Assembly: GCF_003725695.1 (NCBI RefSeq)
Contig: NZ_RJSE01000008.1
Location: 207,801-271,800, forward strand
Direction of reading: 5' to 3'
Origin: Nocardioides marmoriginsengisoli
Lineage (GTDB): Bacteria; Actinomycetota; Actinomycetes; Propionibacteriales; Nocardioidaceae
Length of the DNA stretch: 64,000 bases
The translations under genes were made by a program, and so were the position numbers. The notes under the pieces were generated by a model that searched no databases, was not told where the DNA came from, and was given only the letters and a program-made list of their open reading frames with translations. Shown here in pieces: positions 37,992-46,815 of this stretch. Each line of letters starts with the position of its first letter. Position 1 is the first letter of the stretch.

Positions 37992-38342
37992 ATGGCTGAC
38001 CAGCTCTCCCGGGTCTTCAGCGCCCTGGCCGACCCGACCCGGCGTGACATCGTCGCCCGGCTGACGGACGGCGACGCGAACGTGAGCGAGCTCGCGTCGT
38101 CGTACGACGTGTCGCTGCAGGCGATCTCCAAGCACCTCAAGGTGCTCGAGGACGCGGGTCTGGTCAGCCGGAGCCGGGACGCCCAGCGGCGCCCGGTGCA
38201 CCTGGAGGCGGAGGTGTTCGACCTGATGACCAAGTGGATCGAGCGTTACCGCCAGCAGGCCGAGGAGCGCTACCGCCGCCTCGACCAGCTGCTTGCCGAG
38301 ACCGACGCCACCCGTTCGACCGAGCAACGAGGAGCATCATGA
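37992..38342 (+). CDS. ArsR-family winged-helix regulator (SdpR-like, no metal cysteines)
   Basis: 116 residues. FSALADPTRRDIVARL and the recognition helix VSLQAISKHLKVLEDAGLV are textbook ArsR. There is no cysteine, so it is unlikely to sense metals. Such regulators often precede SRPBCC genes, as here, and repress their own operon. ATG 37992 is preferred because GAGG lies six bases upstream; an ATG at 37986 directly abuts it. The stop overlaps the next start (ATGA). Confidence 0.87.
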   Translation: MADQLSRVFSALADPTRRDIVARLTDGDANVSELASSYDVSLQAISKHLKVLEDAGLVSRSRDAQRRPVHLEAEVFDLMTKWIERYRQQAEERYRRLDQLLAETDATRSTEQRGAS

Positions 38343-38824
38343 GCACCGTCGCCAAGCACGAGACCGAGATCATCGCCCCGGCCGGAGTTCCGTGGATCGA
38401 CATCATCCGTGAGTTCGACGCGACGCCGGACCGGGTCTTCCGGGCGCACGTGGACCCCGCGCTGTTCGCGCAGTGGATCGGCCCGCGGGACCTGAGCTTC
38501 AAGCTCGGCGAGTGGGACGCCCGGACCGGCGGGCGCTGGGCGTACTCGTCCGGCCGCGGCGAGGACGTCTTCTCCTTCTACGGCTCGTTCCACGAGATCC
38601 GCGAGAACGAGCGGATCGTGCAGACCTTCACCTATGCCGGCGTGCCGGATGCCGTCGCCCTGGAGATCGCCCGGTTCGAGGCGCTCCCCGGCGGTCGCAC
38701 CCGGTTGGTCAACCGGAGCATCGGCTCCAGCGTGGAGGAGCGCGACTCGATGGTGGCCAGCGGCATGGAGTCCGGGATCATCGAGGGGTACCAGCAGCTC
38801 GATGAGCTGTTGAATCAGGAGTAA
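38339..38824 (+). CDS. SRPBCC/AHSA1-family protein
   Basis: 161 residues of the START-like fold: IIREFDATPDRVFRAHVDPALFAQWIGP at the start, GGRWAYSSG in the middle, and SGMESGIIEGYQQLDELL as the long C-terminal helix that lines a hydrophobic pocket. These proteins bind or transform lipophilic small molecules; the ligand is unknown. It overlaps the ArsR-type gene by four bases and is under its likely control. Its TAA stop touches the AT-rich promoter of the next gene. Confidence 0.87.
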   Translation: MSTVAKHETEIIAPAGVPWIDIIREFDATPDRVFRAHVDPALFAQWIGPRDLSFKLGEWDARTGGRWAYSSGRGEDVFSFYGSFHEIRENERIVQTFTYAGVPDAVALEIARFEALPGGRTRLVNRSIGSSVEERDSMVASGMESGIIEGYQQLDELLNQE

Positions 38825-38853
38825 TGCCACAATAAAGACAAAACGGATATAAT
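38824..38853 (+). promoter_or_regulatory. Near-consensus promoter of the GH16 gene in an AT-rich patch
   Basis: TATAAT (38848-38853) is a perfect -10, with ATGCCA (38824-38829) 18 bases upstream as a 4/6 match to the -35. The 45 bases from 38822 are strikingly AT-rich for this genome. Transcription would begin near 38860, leaving a leader of about 60 bases. Confidence 0.7.
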
Positions 38854-38898
38854 GACCTAAACTCGACTCATCGACGGGGAGGGTCGTCGCTCGGACTG

Positions 38899-38912
38899 CC
38901 TCCCTCGGGAGG
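38899..38912 (+). promoter_or_regulatory. Shine-Dalgarno of the GH16 gene within a self-complementary hairpin
   Basis: CCTCCC-TC-GGGAGG can fold with five pairs around a CTCG loop and would hide the GGGAGG ribosome site that lies 8 bases before the ATG at 38921. It could lower or gate translation. Confidence 0.45.
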
Positions 38913-38920
38913 AGTCGAGC

Positions 38921-40039
38921 ATGAAGTACGTCATCGCACTCGTGGTGGGTCTGGCCGGGACGCTCGTCCTGAGCGCCCCCGCTGAGGCACAGCAGGTGCG
39001 TGGTCTCACCGTCGCCATGCACCACGTCGGCAAGTCCGTCGTGGTCAGCGGCAAGGTCAAGGGGCACGCCCGCAAGGTCCGGATCGAGCAGCGCAAGTCC
39101 GGCCGCTGGGTCGTCGTACGGAAGGTCGCGGTGCGCAAGGGCGCCTTCCGGGTCAGCCTACGCGCCCCGGCCCGGACCCAGCTCCGCGCGGCCGCCGCCG
39201 GCCGGGTCAGCAGGACCGTGGTCGTGAAGGCGACCGCGGCCAAGGTCGCTCCGGCCGCCAAGGTCGCCTTCGACGGCTGCGGTCCACTGCTGCGGAAGGC
39301 CGACGGGAGCACCTGGTCCTGCACGTTCAGCGACGAGTTCAACGGCTCGGACCTGGACCGCTCGGTCTGGACGCCGCAGACCGCCTTCGCGATGGGTACC
39401 CAGGCCTCGCACGCCTGCTACGCCGACGACCCGTCGACCGTGAACGTGTCCGGCGGCAGCCTGAACCTCAGCGTCCGCAAGGTCAGGACGCCGGTCAGCT
39501 GCACCTTCGCCGCGCTGAGCGGGCCGACCAGCTACGTCAGCGGCGGAGTGATGAGCTACCGCACCTTCGGCCAGCAGTACGGGCGCTACGAGGCCCGGAT
39601 CAAGAACACCGCGACCAAGTACCCGGGCCTGCACGAGGCCTTCTGGCTCTGGCCCGACGACCGGGTCGCGTCGAAGACGGTCTGGCCGTACGCCGGAGAG
39701 ATCGACATCAGCGAGACCTACTCGTCGTACCCGACGCTGTCGATCCCGTTCCTGCACTACAGCGCCGACGCCTACGGGCCGCTGCCCGGGATCAACACCG
39801 CCTGGAACTGCTACGCCCCGCGCGGTCAGTGGAACACCTATGCGATGGAGTGGACGGCGAAGAAGGTCCAGATCTTCGTCAACGGCAAGTCCTGCCTGAC
39901 CAACACGTCGGGGGACGCGGCGTTCGCGAAGCCGTACATCATGATGCTCACCCAGGGGCTCGGCGCCGCCGGCAACGTGTACGACGGCCGCGCGCCGCTG
40001 GGCACGATGAACGTCGACTACGTCCGCGTCTGGAAGTGA
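38921..40039 (+). CDS. Secreted glycoside hydrolase family 16 enzyme (beta-glucanase-like)
   Basis: 372 residues. A signal peptide (YVIALVVGLAGTLVLSAPAEA) is followed by a Lys/Arg-rich beta domain of about 90 residues of unknown role, then a GH16 domain from about residue 130. The catalytic GEIDISE is at residues 259-265 with Glu260 as nucleophile and Glu265 as acid/base. YGRYEARIKNT and WNTYAMEWTAKKVQIFVNG are usual GH16 strands. It probably cleaves beta-1,3- or mixed-linked glucans outside the cell. It has its own strong promoter. Its stop is one base from the convergent methyltransferase. Confidence 0.88.
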   Translation: MKYVIALVVGLAGTLVLSAPAEAQQVRGLTVAMHHVGKSVVVSGKVKGHARKVRIEQRKSGRWVVVRKVAVRKGAFRVSLRAPARTQLRAAAAGRVSRTVVVKATAAKVAPAAKVAFDGCGPLLRKADGSTWSCTFSDEFNGSDLDRSVWTPQTAFAMGTQASHACYADDPSTVNVSGGSLNLSVRKVRTPVSCTFAALSGPTSYVSGGVMSYRTFGQQYGRYEARIKNTATKYPGLHEAFWLWPDDRVASKTVWPYAGEIDISETYSSYPTLSIPFLHYSADAYGPLPGINTAWNCYAPRGQWNTYAMEWTAKKVQIFVNGKSCLTNTSGDAAFAKPYIMMLTQGLGAAGNVYDGRAPLGTMNVDYVRVWK

Positions 40040-40040
40040 G

Positions 40041-41198
40041 CTAGAACGGCTCCACCAGCAGGCAGACGCCCTTGCCGGCGACCCGGGTCAGCACGAGAGT
40101 GCCCTCGGCGTCGCCGGCGAGGGCGAGCCGCTTCCGGAGCTCCTCCGGGACGACGTCGACGCCGCGCTTCTTGATCGCGAGCCGGCCGATGCCGCGCTCG
40201 CGCAGTGCCGCCCGCAGCGGCTTCTCCCGGTAGGGGAGCTCCTCGACGACCCGGTACGACCGGGCGAACGGGGTCTTGAAGGGGGAGTCCGCGGTGACGT
40301 AGGCGATGTGCTCGTCGACCAGGCCGCCGCCCACCCCGGCCGCCACTGCGGTCACCAGGCCGGCCCGGATCACCGCGCCGTCCGGCTCGTAGAGGTAGTC
40401 GCCGACCGTCCGTACCGCGGCCGGGCTGTCGTCCTCGTCGGTCAGCGTCGCCAGCCCGCCGTCGCCGATCACGGTCGCCCGGCGTCGGGTCGACACCAGC
40501 GCGCCGGACCAGAGCGCGGCCTCCTTGACCTCGCCGTGGTCGCTGACCCACTCGGCCTCGACGTCGTCGGGGACCAGCGCGTGCGGGATGCCGGGTGCGA
40601 CCTTCACGCAGGCGGTCCGGGTCAGCAGCGACTGGACGAACGGCCACGGGGGAGTCCAGTCGTCGACGTCGAAGGTGCGGCCGCGGGCTCCCCGTCGGGC
40701 CGGGTCGGCGAAGGCGACCTCGAACCCGGTGTGGTCGACCGTGGTCGCGTCGGCGACGGTGACCGCGCCCGGCAGCCCGAGGGCGGCGAGGTTGGCCCGG
40801 GCCACCTCGACCCGGACCGGGTCGAGGTCGATACCGGCGACCGTGATGCCGGCGGCGGCGAGGGCGAGCAGGTCGCCACCGATGCCGCAGCCGAGGTCGA
40901 TCGCGGTCGCCGACTGCGCGGCCACCAGGCGGGCAGCCCGGTGGTTCGCCACCGGCCGCCGGGTGGACTGCTCCAGTCCGTCGGTGGTGAAGTACATCGC
41001 CGCGGCGTCGTCGCCGAACTTGGCGACCGCCTTCCGGCGCAGCTCGACCTGGGTGAGCGCCGCCGCGACGTGCTCGGCGGAGGCGTCCTTGCGCAGGGCG
41101 GCGCTGGCCCGCAGCGGATCGGCCGGAGCGGAGGCGGCGCGCTCGAGCAGCTGCTGGCCGGGAGCGGTGAGCAGCCAGCGGAACGCGTCGAGGTCCAT
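40041..41198 (-). CDS. Class I SAM-dependent methyltransferase with THUMP-like C-terminus
   Basis: 385 residues. The N-terminal helical part ([17 protein letters not shown]) and [20 protein letters not shown] precede motif [19 protein letters not shown], then [20 protein letters not shown], which holds a DPxR pair typical of nucleic-acid methyltransferases. The C-terminal [26 protein letters not shown] resembles the THUMP-like domain of a family of uncharacterised actinobacterial enzymes. RNA is a likely but unproved target. GATGAT lies 6 bases before the ATG. It is divergent from groES, 28 bases from the CIRCE element. Confidence 0.8.
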   Translation of the reverse strand: MDLDAFRWLLTAPGQQLLERAASAPADPLRASAALRKDASAEHVAAALTQVELRRKAVAKFGDDAAAMYFTTDGLEQSTRRPVANHRAARLVAAQSATAIDLGCGIGGDLLALAAAGITVAGIDLDPVRVEVARANLAALGLPGAVTVADATTVDHTGFEVAFADPARRGARGRTFDVDDWTPPWPFVQSLLTRTACVKVAPGIPHALVPDDVEAEWVSDHGEVKEAALWSGALVSTRRRATVIGDGGLATLTDEDDSPAAVRTVGDYLYEPDGAVIRAGLVTAVAAGVGGGLVDEHIAYVTADSPFKTPFARSYRVVEELPYREKPLRAALRERGIGRLAIKKRGVDVVPEELRKRLALAGDAEGTLVLTRVAGKGVCLLVEPF

Positions 41199-41226
41199 CC
41201 GGACATCATCGCGTGCCGCCCCGCCG

Positions 41227-41253
41227 TTGGCACTCCCTTGGGTCGAGTGCTAA
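41227..41253. promoter_or_regulatory. CIRCE element overlapping the groESL promoter
   Basis: TTGGCACTC-N9-GAGTGCTAA is a near-perfect HrcA operator. The -35 TTGGCA (41227-41232) and -10 TAAGTT (41251-41256) with an 18-base spacer are built into it, so HrcA binding excludes the polymerase. Confidence 0.92.
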
Positions 41254-41262
41254 GTTCGGAAC

Positions 41263-41287
41263 TGGCACTCTCCCTGTGAGTGTGCCA
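41263..41287. promoter_or_regulatory. Second, degenerate CIRCE-like element
   Basis: TGGCACTC-TCCCTGT-GAGTGTGCCA lies 10 bases after the first site. Its arms match, but the right arm carries a two-base insertion relative to the standard 9-base spacing. It would fall in the first transcribed bases. Confidence 0.65.
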
Positions 41288-41386
41288 GCGTCTGTGATCG
41301 ACGTGCGACCCCCGCGACGGCGTACGGAAACCACAGATGCCAAGCGTGTTCCACCCCAACGATGCGTGAAAGTGGAGGTCGACATC

Positions 41387-41683
41387 GTGTCGGTCAACAT
41401 CAAGCCCCTCGAGGACCGCGTCCTCGTCTCGCCGCTCGAAGCCGAGCAGACCACCGCCTCCGGCCTGGTCATCCCGGACACCGCCAAGGAGAAGCCGCAG
41501 GAGGGTCTGGTCGTCGCGACCGGTCCCGGCCGCTTCAACGAGGACGGCGACGAGCGGGTCCCGATGGACGTCGCCGTGGGCGACAAGGTCATCTACAGCA
41601 AGTACGGCGGTACCGAGGTGAAGTACGCCGGCGAGGAGTACCTGCTTCTCTCCGCCCGCGACATCCTCGCGATCGTTTCCTGA
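41387..41683 (+). CDS. groES: Co-chaperonin GroES
   Basis: 98 residues; caps the GroEL chamber. [36 protein letters not shown] contains the strand and mobile loop of the family, written here in two parts around TTASG, and [16 protein letters not shown] and [12 protein letters not shown] complete the fold. The GTG at 41387 is fixed by GGAGG eight bases upstream. It is under CIRCE control with groEL. Confidence 0.96.
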   Translation: MSVNIKPLEDRVLVSPLEAEQTTASGLVIPDTAKEKPQEGLVVATGPGRFNEDGDERVPMDVAVGDKVIYSKYGGTEVKYAGEEYLLLSARDILAIVS

Positions 41684-41695
41684 GGCACCTGGCAT

Positions 41696-41727
41696 CCCGG
41701 CTGGCGGCGTTCGCCTTGCCAGCCGGG
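41696..41727 (+). promoter_or_regulatory. Stable hairpin in the groES-groEL intergenic region
   Basis: CCCGGCTGGC (41696-41705) and GCCAGCCGGG (41718-41727) make a perfect 10-bp stem, itself flanked by GGCACC/GGCACC direct repeats. It has no U-tract. Partial termination or an mRNA-processing site that sets the groES to groEL ratio are the likely uses. Confidence 0.6.
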
Positions 41728-41751
41728 TGCCGGGCACCTCGGGATCTCTAA

Positions 41752-43386
<1,635 letters not shown>

Positions 43387-43401
43387 TCCTCCGTCGTCGA
43401 G

Positions 43402-43430
43402 CTGCCGCTTCCCGCACCGGGGAGCGGCAG
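43402..43430 (+). terminator. groEL terminator
   Basis: CTGCCGCTTCCC and GGGGAGCGGCAG form a 12-bp stem with one wobble pair and a 5-base loop, 15 bases after the groEL stop. Confidence 0.85.
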
Positions 43431-43487
43431 TTCGCAATTGTGGACCGCCCGGGTAGCCAAACCCCTGTCGGGTGCGCGGGCCGTTGC

Positions 43488-43493
43488 TATTGT
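43488..43493 (+). promoter_or_regulatory. Putative -10 element (TATTGT) of the first acyltransferase paralogue
   Basis: TATTGT plus 7 bases reaches the GTG at 43501; no Shine-Dalgarno is present. Confidence 0.5.
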
Positions 43494-43500
43494 CCGCGGC

Positions 43501-44331
43501 GTGGGGATGCAAACTGAGGTGATCCAACGCGTTCGCGGCCTGGTGCCGGCGGCCGCGCTGCCCGGAATCGTGCGCCGCCGGATCGACCGGCTCTGGGCGA
43601 ACGATGCCTACCGCGAGCTGCAGGAAGCGCAGATGCGGCACGTGGTCGAGTTCACCGACCGGGCCGAGGAGATCCCTGAGCTGGCCCGCGGGCACGCTGA
43701 GCAGATGATGCTCCGCGGCTACCTGCGCTGGCACCCGCGGCGGATCACCCGGCAGCCGGTCCGCGACGTCGAGTGGCTGACCACCCGCCGTGACCGGAGC
43801 CGCCCGGTGGTGATGAGCTTCATGCACCACCACCGGTACGACGGCATGTTCGGCTCGCTGGCCCGCGCCGGAGCGCCGTCGAACATCCTGACCCTGCCGG
43901 ACGCGCTGGAGCCGGACGCGCCGGTGCAGATCAAGCAGCACATCCGCGTCGTACGCCGCGGCGGGACGCTGGTGCCGACGACTGGCGGTACCGGCGTGAT
44001 CGTGGACGCGATGCTGCCGGGCTCGATCTGGTCGATCGCCTCCGACGTACCGGGCCGGACGCCGGTGGACTTCCTGGGACGCCGGGTGCTCGGCTCGTTC
44101 GGCGCGGCCCGGATCGCCACCATCACCGACAGCCCGGTGGTGCTGGTGACCTCGCACCGCGACGGCGCCGGCGGCAGCTACCTGCAGGTCCACGCGCCCC
44201 TGGAGCCGAAGGACTTCGCCGACCCGGCGGACCTGCTGAGCGAGATGCTGCGCCGCCACGGACAGGCGATCCTGGAGTGGCCGGAGGCGCTGGATGCGCC
44301 GTTGAGCCGGTGGGGTCGCGCGGACCTCTGA
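43501..44331 (+). CDS. LpxL/HtrB-like lysophospholipid acyltransferase family protein, paralogue 1
   Basis: 276 residues, not closely recognised. A His-x4-acid motif (His109 to Asp114 in MHHHRYDGMF) marks the catalytic pair of LPLAT acyltransferases. ASDVPGRTPVDFLGRRVLGSFG and ARIATITDSPVVLV occupy the places of the acyl-donor and acceptor motifs. No clear membrane span is present. Two paralogues lie at 44374 and 46816 with the same EFTDRAxEIPxLAR, LRWHPR and EWLTTxRD blocks. It probably acylates a lipid, glycolipid or lipoamino acid. GTG 43501 is supported by the -10 position; an ATG follows two codons later. Confidence 0.65.
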   Translation: MGMQTEVIQRVRGLVPAAALPGIVRRRIDRLWANDAYRELQEAQMRHVVEFTDRAEEIPELARGHAEQMMLRGYLRWHPRRITRQPVRDVEWLTTRRDRSRPVVMSFMHHHRYDGMFGSLARAGAPSNILTLPDALEPDAPVQIKQHIRVVRRGGTLVPTTGGTGVIVDAMLPGSIWSIASDVPGRTPVDFLGRRVLGSFGAARIATITDSPVVLVTSHRDGAGGSYLQVHAPLEPKDFADPADLLSEMLRRHGQAILEWPEALDAPLSRWGRADL

Positions 44332-44361
44332 GTTCGGCCTCGCGGTACCCCGCGGTCTTGA

Positions 44362-44367
44362 TAATGT
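44362..44367 (+). promoter_or_regulatory. Putative -10 element (TAATGT) of the second acyltransferase paralogue
   Basis: TAATGT plus 6 bases reaches the GTG at 44374. TTGATA directly before it is too close to be its -35. Confidence 0.5.
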
Positions 44368-44373
44368 CCAGCA

Positions 44374-45225
44374 GTGCCTGCCTCAGCGAAGACATCCCTG
44401 GTCAGCGCCGCGCACGAACTTCGTCGGCTGATTCCGCCGAGCGTCGCGCGGGCCTACGTGAACCGCCGGGTCGACCAGCTGATGGAGATCGACGCCTACC
44501 GCGAGCTCCAGGAGGCGCAGATGCGCCACCTCCTCGAGTTCACCGACCGGGCGCCGGAGATCCCGGTGCTGGCGCGCCAGTTCGCGATCGAGACGATGCT
44601 CAAGACGCACCTGCGCTGGCACCCGCGGCTGGTCACCAGCGAGCCGGTCCGCGGGATCGAGTGGCTGACCACGCAGCGAGACCCGAGCCGCTCGGTGGTC
44701 CTGAACTTCATGCACCACTACCGCTACGAAGGCATGTTCAAGGCGCTCAAGCGGCGGGGCGTCGAGCTCGACATCATCGCGCACGCCGAGCTGATGGGGA
44801 AGGACACCCCGAACCCGCTCAAGCACCACATGCGGCTGGTGGCCAGCGGCGGCCGGATGACTCCTGCCGGCGGCGGGATGGACTCCTACATCGCGATGGC
44901 CCGGCCCGGCATCACCATGGTGGTCGCCTCGGACCTCCCCGGCCACACGCCGGTCACCTTCCTCGGCCGTCGGGTGATGGGCTCGTTCGGCTCGGCGCGG
45001 ATCGCGACCGAGACCAACAGCCAGGTGGTGCTGATCACCGCGCACAAGGACGACGACGAGAGCACGTACCTCCAGCTGCACCCGCCGATCGAGCCGAGCG
45101 ACTTCGCCGACGCGCACGCGCTGCTGGCGGAGATCCTGAACCGGCACGGCGAGGCGGTGCTGGCCTGGCCCGAGGTGGTCGACATGCCGTTGTCGCGGTT
45201 CGGCAGGATCGAGGAACAGGCCTAG
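44374..45225 (+). CDS. LpxL/HtrB-like acyltransferase family protein, paralogue 2
   Basis: 283 residues and clearly homologous to paralogue 1 over the full length. The catalytic pair is His114-x4-Glu119 (FMHHYRYEGMF), with glutamate in place of aspartate, as in LpxL. ASDLPGHTPVTFLGRRVMG and ARIATETNSQVVLI follow in the same order. It starts 42 bases after paralogue 1, with its own leaderless-type promoter. The 3' end overlaps the convergent tetR stop by four bases. Sequence divergence from paralogue 1 in the middle (residues 130-175) suggests a different acceptor. Confidence 0.65.
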   Translation: MPASAKTSLVSAAHELRRLIPPSVARAYVNRRVDQLMEIDAYRELQEAQMRHLLEFTDRAPEIPVLARQFAIETMLKTHLRWHPRLVTSEPVRGIEWLTTQRDPSRSVVLNFMHHYRYEGMFKALKRRGVELDIIAHAELMGKDTPNPLKHHMRLVASGGRMTPAGGGMDSYIAMARPGITMVVASDLPGHTPVTFLGRRVMGSFGSARIATETNSQVVLITAHKDDDESTYLQLHPPIEPSDFADAHALLAEILNRHGEAVLAWPEVVDMPLSRFGRIEEQA

Positions 45226-45857
45226 CGCCCGACCGCTGCCCGCGCTGCCTCGTCGAGGTCGCCGAAGACGGTGCTGAACAACCGGATGCACCGGTCGGTC
45301 ATCGCGGCGGGGGAGACCTCCGGGTGGTCCAGCCACCAGGTCACCAGGGAGCGGAAGACGCTCTCCCAGACGGCATGCGTCGCCGAGGTGTCGCCGGCGT
45401 CGGTGTTGCCGGCCAGCCGCATCAGCTCGCCGACGCCGTCGGCGCCGAGGGTGAAGAGCCGGCGCTCGTAGTCGAGCAGCGCCTCGTGGCTGGCGCCGTC
45501 GCTCGGGGCGGTCGGGTCGAAGACCAGCCTCCACATCCACGGTTGCGGTGCCAGCGCCTGGAACATCCCGTCGAGGGTGACCACGGCCCGCGCCAGCCCG
45601 ACGGTGTCGGTCCGCGACGAACGCTCGAACTCGGCCCAGAGGGTCTCCGCGGCGTGCTGCACGCAGACCGCGTGCAGGCCCTCCTTGGAGCCGAAGTAGT
45701 TGTAGATCAGCGGCTTGGAGATGCCGGCGGCCTCGGCGATGTCGGCGACGGAGGTGGCGGCGTACCCGGCCTCGCCGAACGCGCGGCAGGCGACGTCGAG
45801 GATCTGCGCCTCGCGGTCGGCCCGGGCGACGCCCTTGGTGCCGGCGTTGGAAGTCAT
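45222..45857 (-). CDS. TetR-family regulator of the hydroxylase gene
   Basis: 211 residues. The helix-turn-helix is clear (AFGEAGYAATSVADIAEAAGISKPLIYNYFGSKEGL, quoted here as GYAATSVADIA and KPLIYNYFGSKEGL), and the C-terminal domain is helical with many tryptophans. Its ATG lies six bases after TAGGCT. It is divergent from the sterol-desaturase-like gene; a 10-bp palindrome between them is the likely operator. TetR proteins near lipid genes often sense acyl-CoA, so an acyl ligand is plausible. Confidence 0.86.
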   Translation of the reverse strand: MTSNAGTKGVARADREAQILDVACRAFGEAGYAATSVADIAEAAGISKPLIYNYFGSKEGLHAVCVQHAAETLWAEFERSSRTDTVGLARAVVTLDGMFQALAPQPWMWRLVFDPTAPSDGASHEALLDYERRLFTLGADGVGELMRLAGNTDAGDTSATHAVWESVFRSLVTWWLDHPEVSPAAMTDRCIRLFSTVFGDLDEAARAAVGR

Positions 45858-45863
45858 GGCGAA

Positions 45864-45869
45864 AGCCTA
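45864..45869 (-). promoter_or_regulatory. Putative -10 element (TAGGCT) of the leaderless tetR gene
   Basis: TAGGCT on the minus strand, 6 bases before the ATG at 45857, the same arrangement as at rmlB. Confidence 0.6.
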
Positions 45870-45890
45870 GCCGAGAATATGAACCTGTGG

Positions 45891-45906
45891 TAACTTACTC
45901 GCGAGT
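45891..45906 (+). promoter_or_regulatory. Operator and -10 region of the hydroxylase gene
   Basis: The perfect palindrome ACTCGCGAGT (45897-45906) follows directly on a candidate -10 TAACTT (45891-45896). A dimer bound here would cover the transcription start. The gene has a good GGAGG at 45916-45920. Confidence 0.65.
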
Positions 45907-45927
45907 CATATCCCTGGAGGATGTCTG

Positions 45928-46806
45928 ATGAACGACCTGCACGAGCTTCTCGACCCGATGAAGAACCCGGTGACCTACGCGGTCCCGTTCTTCCTGCTCA
46001 CGATCCTCATCGAGCTCGCCGCGCTCAAGTGGCTCGACCACGACGACGCGGCGACGGTGACCGGCTACAACGGCAAGGACGCCCGCACCAGCATGGGGAT
46101 GGGCGCGATCTCGCTGGTCTTCTCGCTCGCCCTCAAGGTGGGCTCGTTCCTGGTCTACATCGTGGTCTTCGAGCAGCTGGCGCCGTGGACGCTGCCCACC
46201 GATACCTGGTGGTACTGGGTGCTGCTCATCGCCGGGGTCGACCTGGCGTTCTACGCCTCGCACCGGTTCGTGCACCGGGTCAACATCGGCTGGGCCGCCC
46301 ACCAGGCGCACCACTCCAGCGAGTACATGAACTTCGCGACCGCGCTGCGGCAGAAGTGGAACCCGTGGTTCGAGTTCGTCTTCTGGCTGCCGCTGCCGTT
46401 CCTCGGGTTCGCGCCGTGGACGATCTACGTCGCGTTCGGCTTCAACCTGATCTACCAGTTCTTCACCCACACCGAGCTGATCGGCAAGCTCTGGCGGCCG
46501 ATCGAGTTCGTGATGAACACGCCGTCCCACCACCGGGTGCACCACGGCTCGGACCCGGAGTACCTGGACAAGAACTACGCCGGCATCCTGATCATCTGGG
46601 ACCGGATGTTCGGCACCTTCGTCGCCGAGAAGCAGCGGCCGACGTACGGGCTCACGAAGCCGGTGAACACCCACAACATGATCAAGCTCCAGTACGGCGA
46701 CTACGCCCAGATCGTCCGCAACGTGCGCGCCTCGCGGTCGTTCCGGGACCGGCTCGGCTACCTCTTCGGGCCGCCGGGCTGGGAGCCGTCCGCGAAGTCT
46801 CGCTAG
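45928..46806 (+). CDS. Sterol desaturase / fatty acid hydroxylase family membrane enzyme
   Basis: 292 residues with about four hydrophobic segments. The di-iron histidine boxes are complete: SHRFVHR, AAHQAHHSSE and PSHHRVHHGS. Members hydroxylate or desaturate fatty acids, sterols or carotenoids at the membrane face. No sterol genes are present here, so a fatty acyl substrate is more likely. ATG 45928 follows GGAGG by seven bases. Flanked by TetR and three LPLAT-like genes, it probably modifies the acyl chains they handle; this is inference. Its TAG stop is part of the next gene's -10. Confidence 0.85.
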   Translation: MNDLHELLDPMKNPVTYAVPFFLLTILIELAALKWLDHDDAATVTGYNGKDARTSMGMGAISLVFSLALKVGSFLVYIVVFEQLAPWTLPTDTWWYWVLLIAGVDLAFYASHRFVHRVNIGWAAHQAHHSSEYMNFATALRQKWNPWFEFVFWLPLPFLGFAPWTIYVAFGFNLIYQFFTHTELIGKLWRPIEFVMNTPSHHRVHHGSDPEYLDKNYAGILIIWDRMFGTFVAEKQRPTYGLTKPVNTHNMIKLQYGDYAQIVRNVRASRSFRDRLGYLFGPPGWEPSAKSR

Positions 46807-46809
46807 CCT
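46804..46809 (+). promoter_or_regulatory. Putative -10 element (TAGCCT) of the third acyltransferase paralogue, overlapping the hydroxylase stop
   Basis: The TAG stop at 46804-46806 starts TAGCCT, followed by 6 bases and the ATG at 46816. Confidence 0.55.
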
Positions 46810-46815
46810 TCGGGC

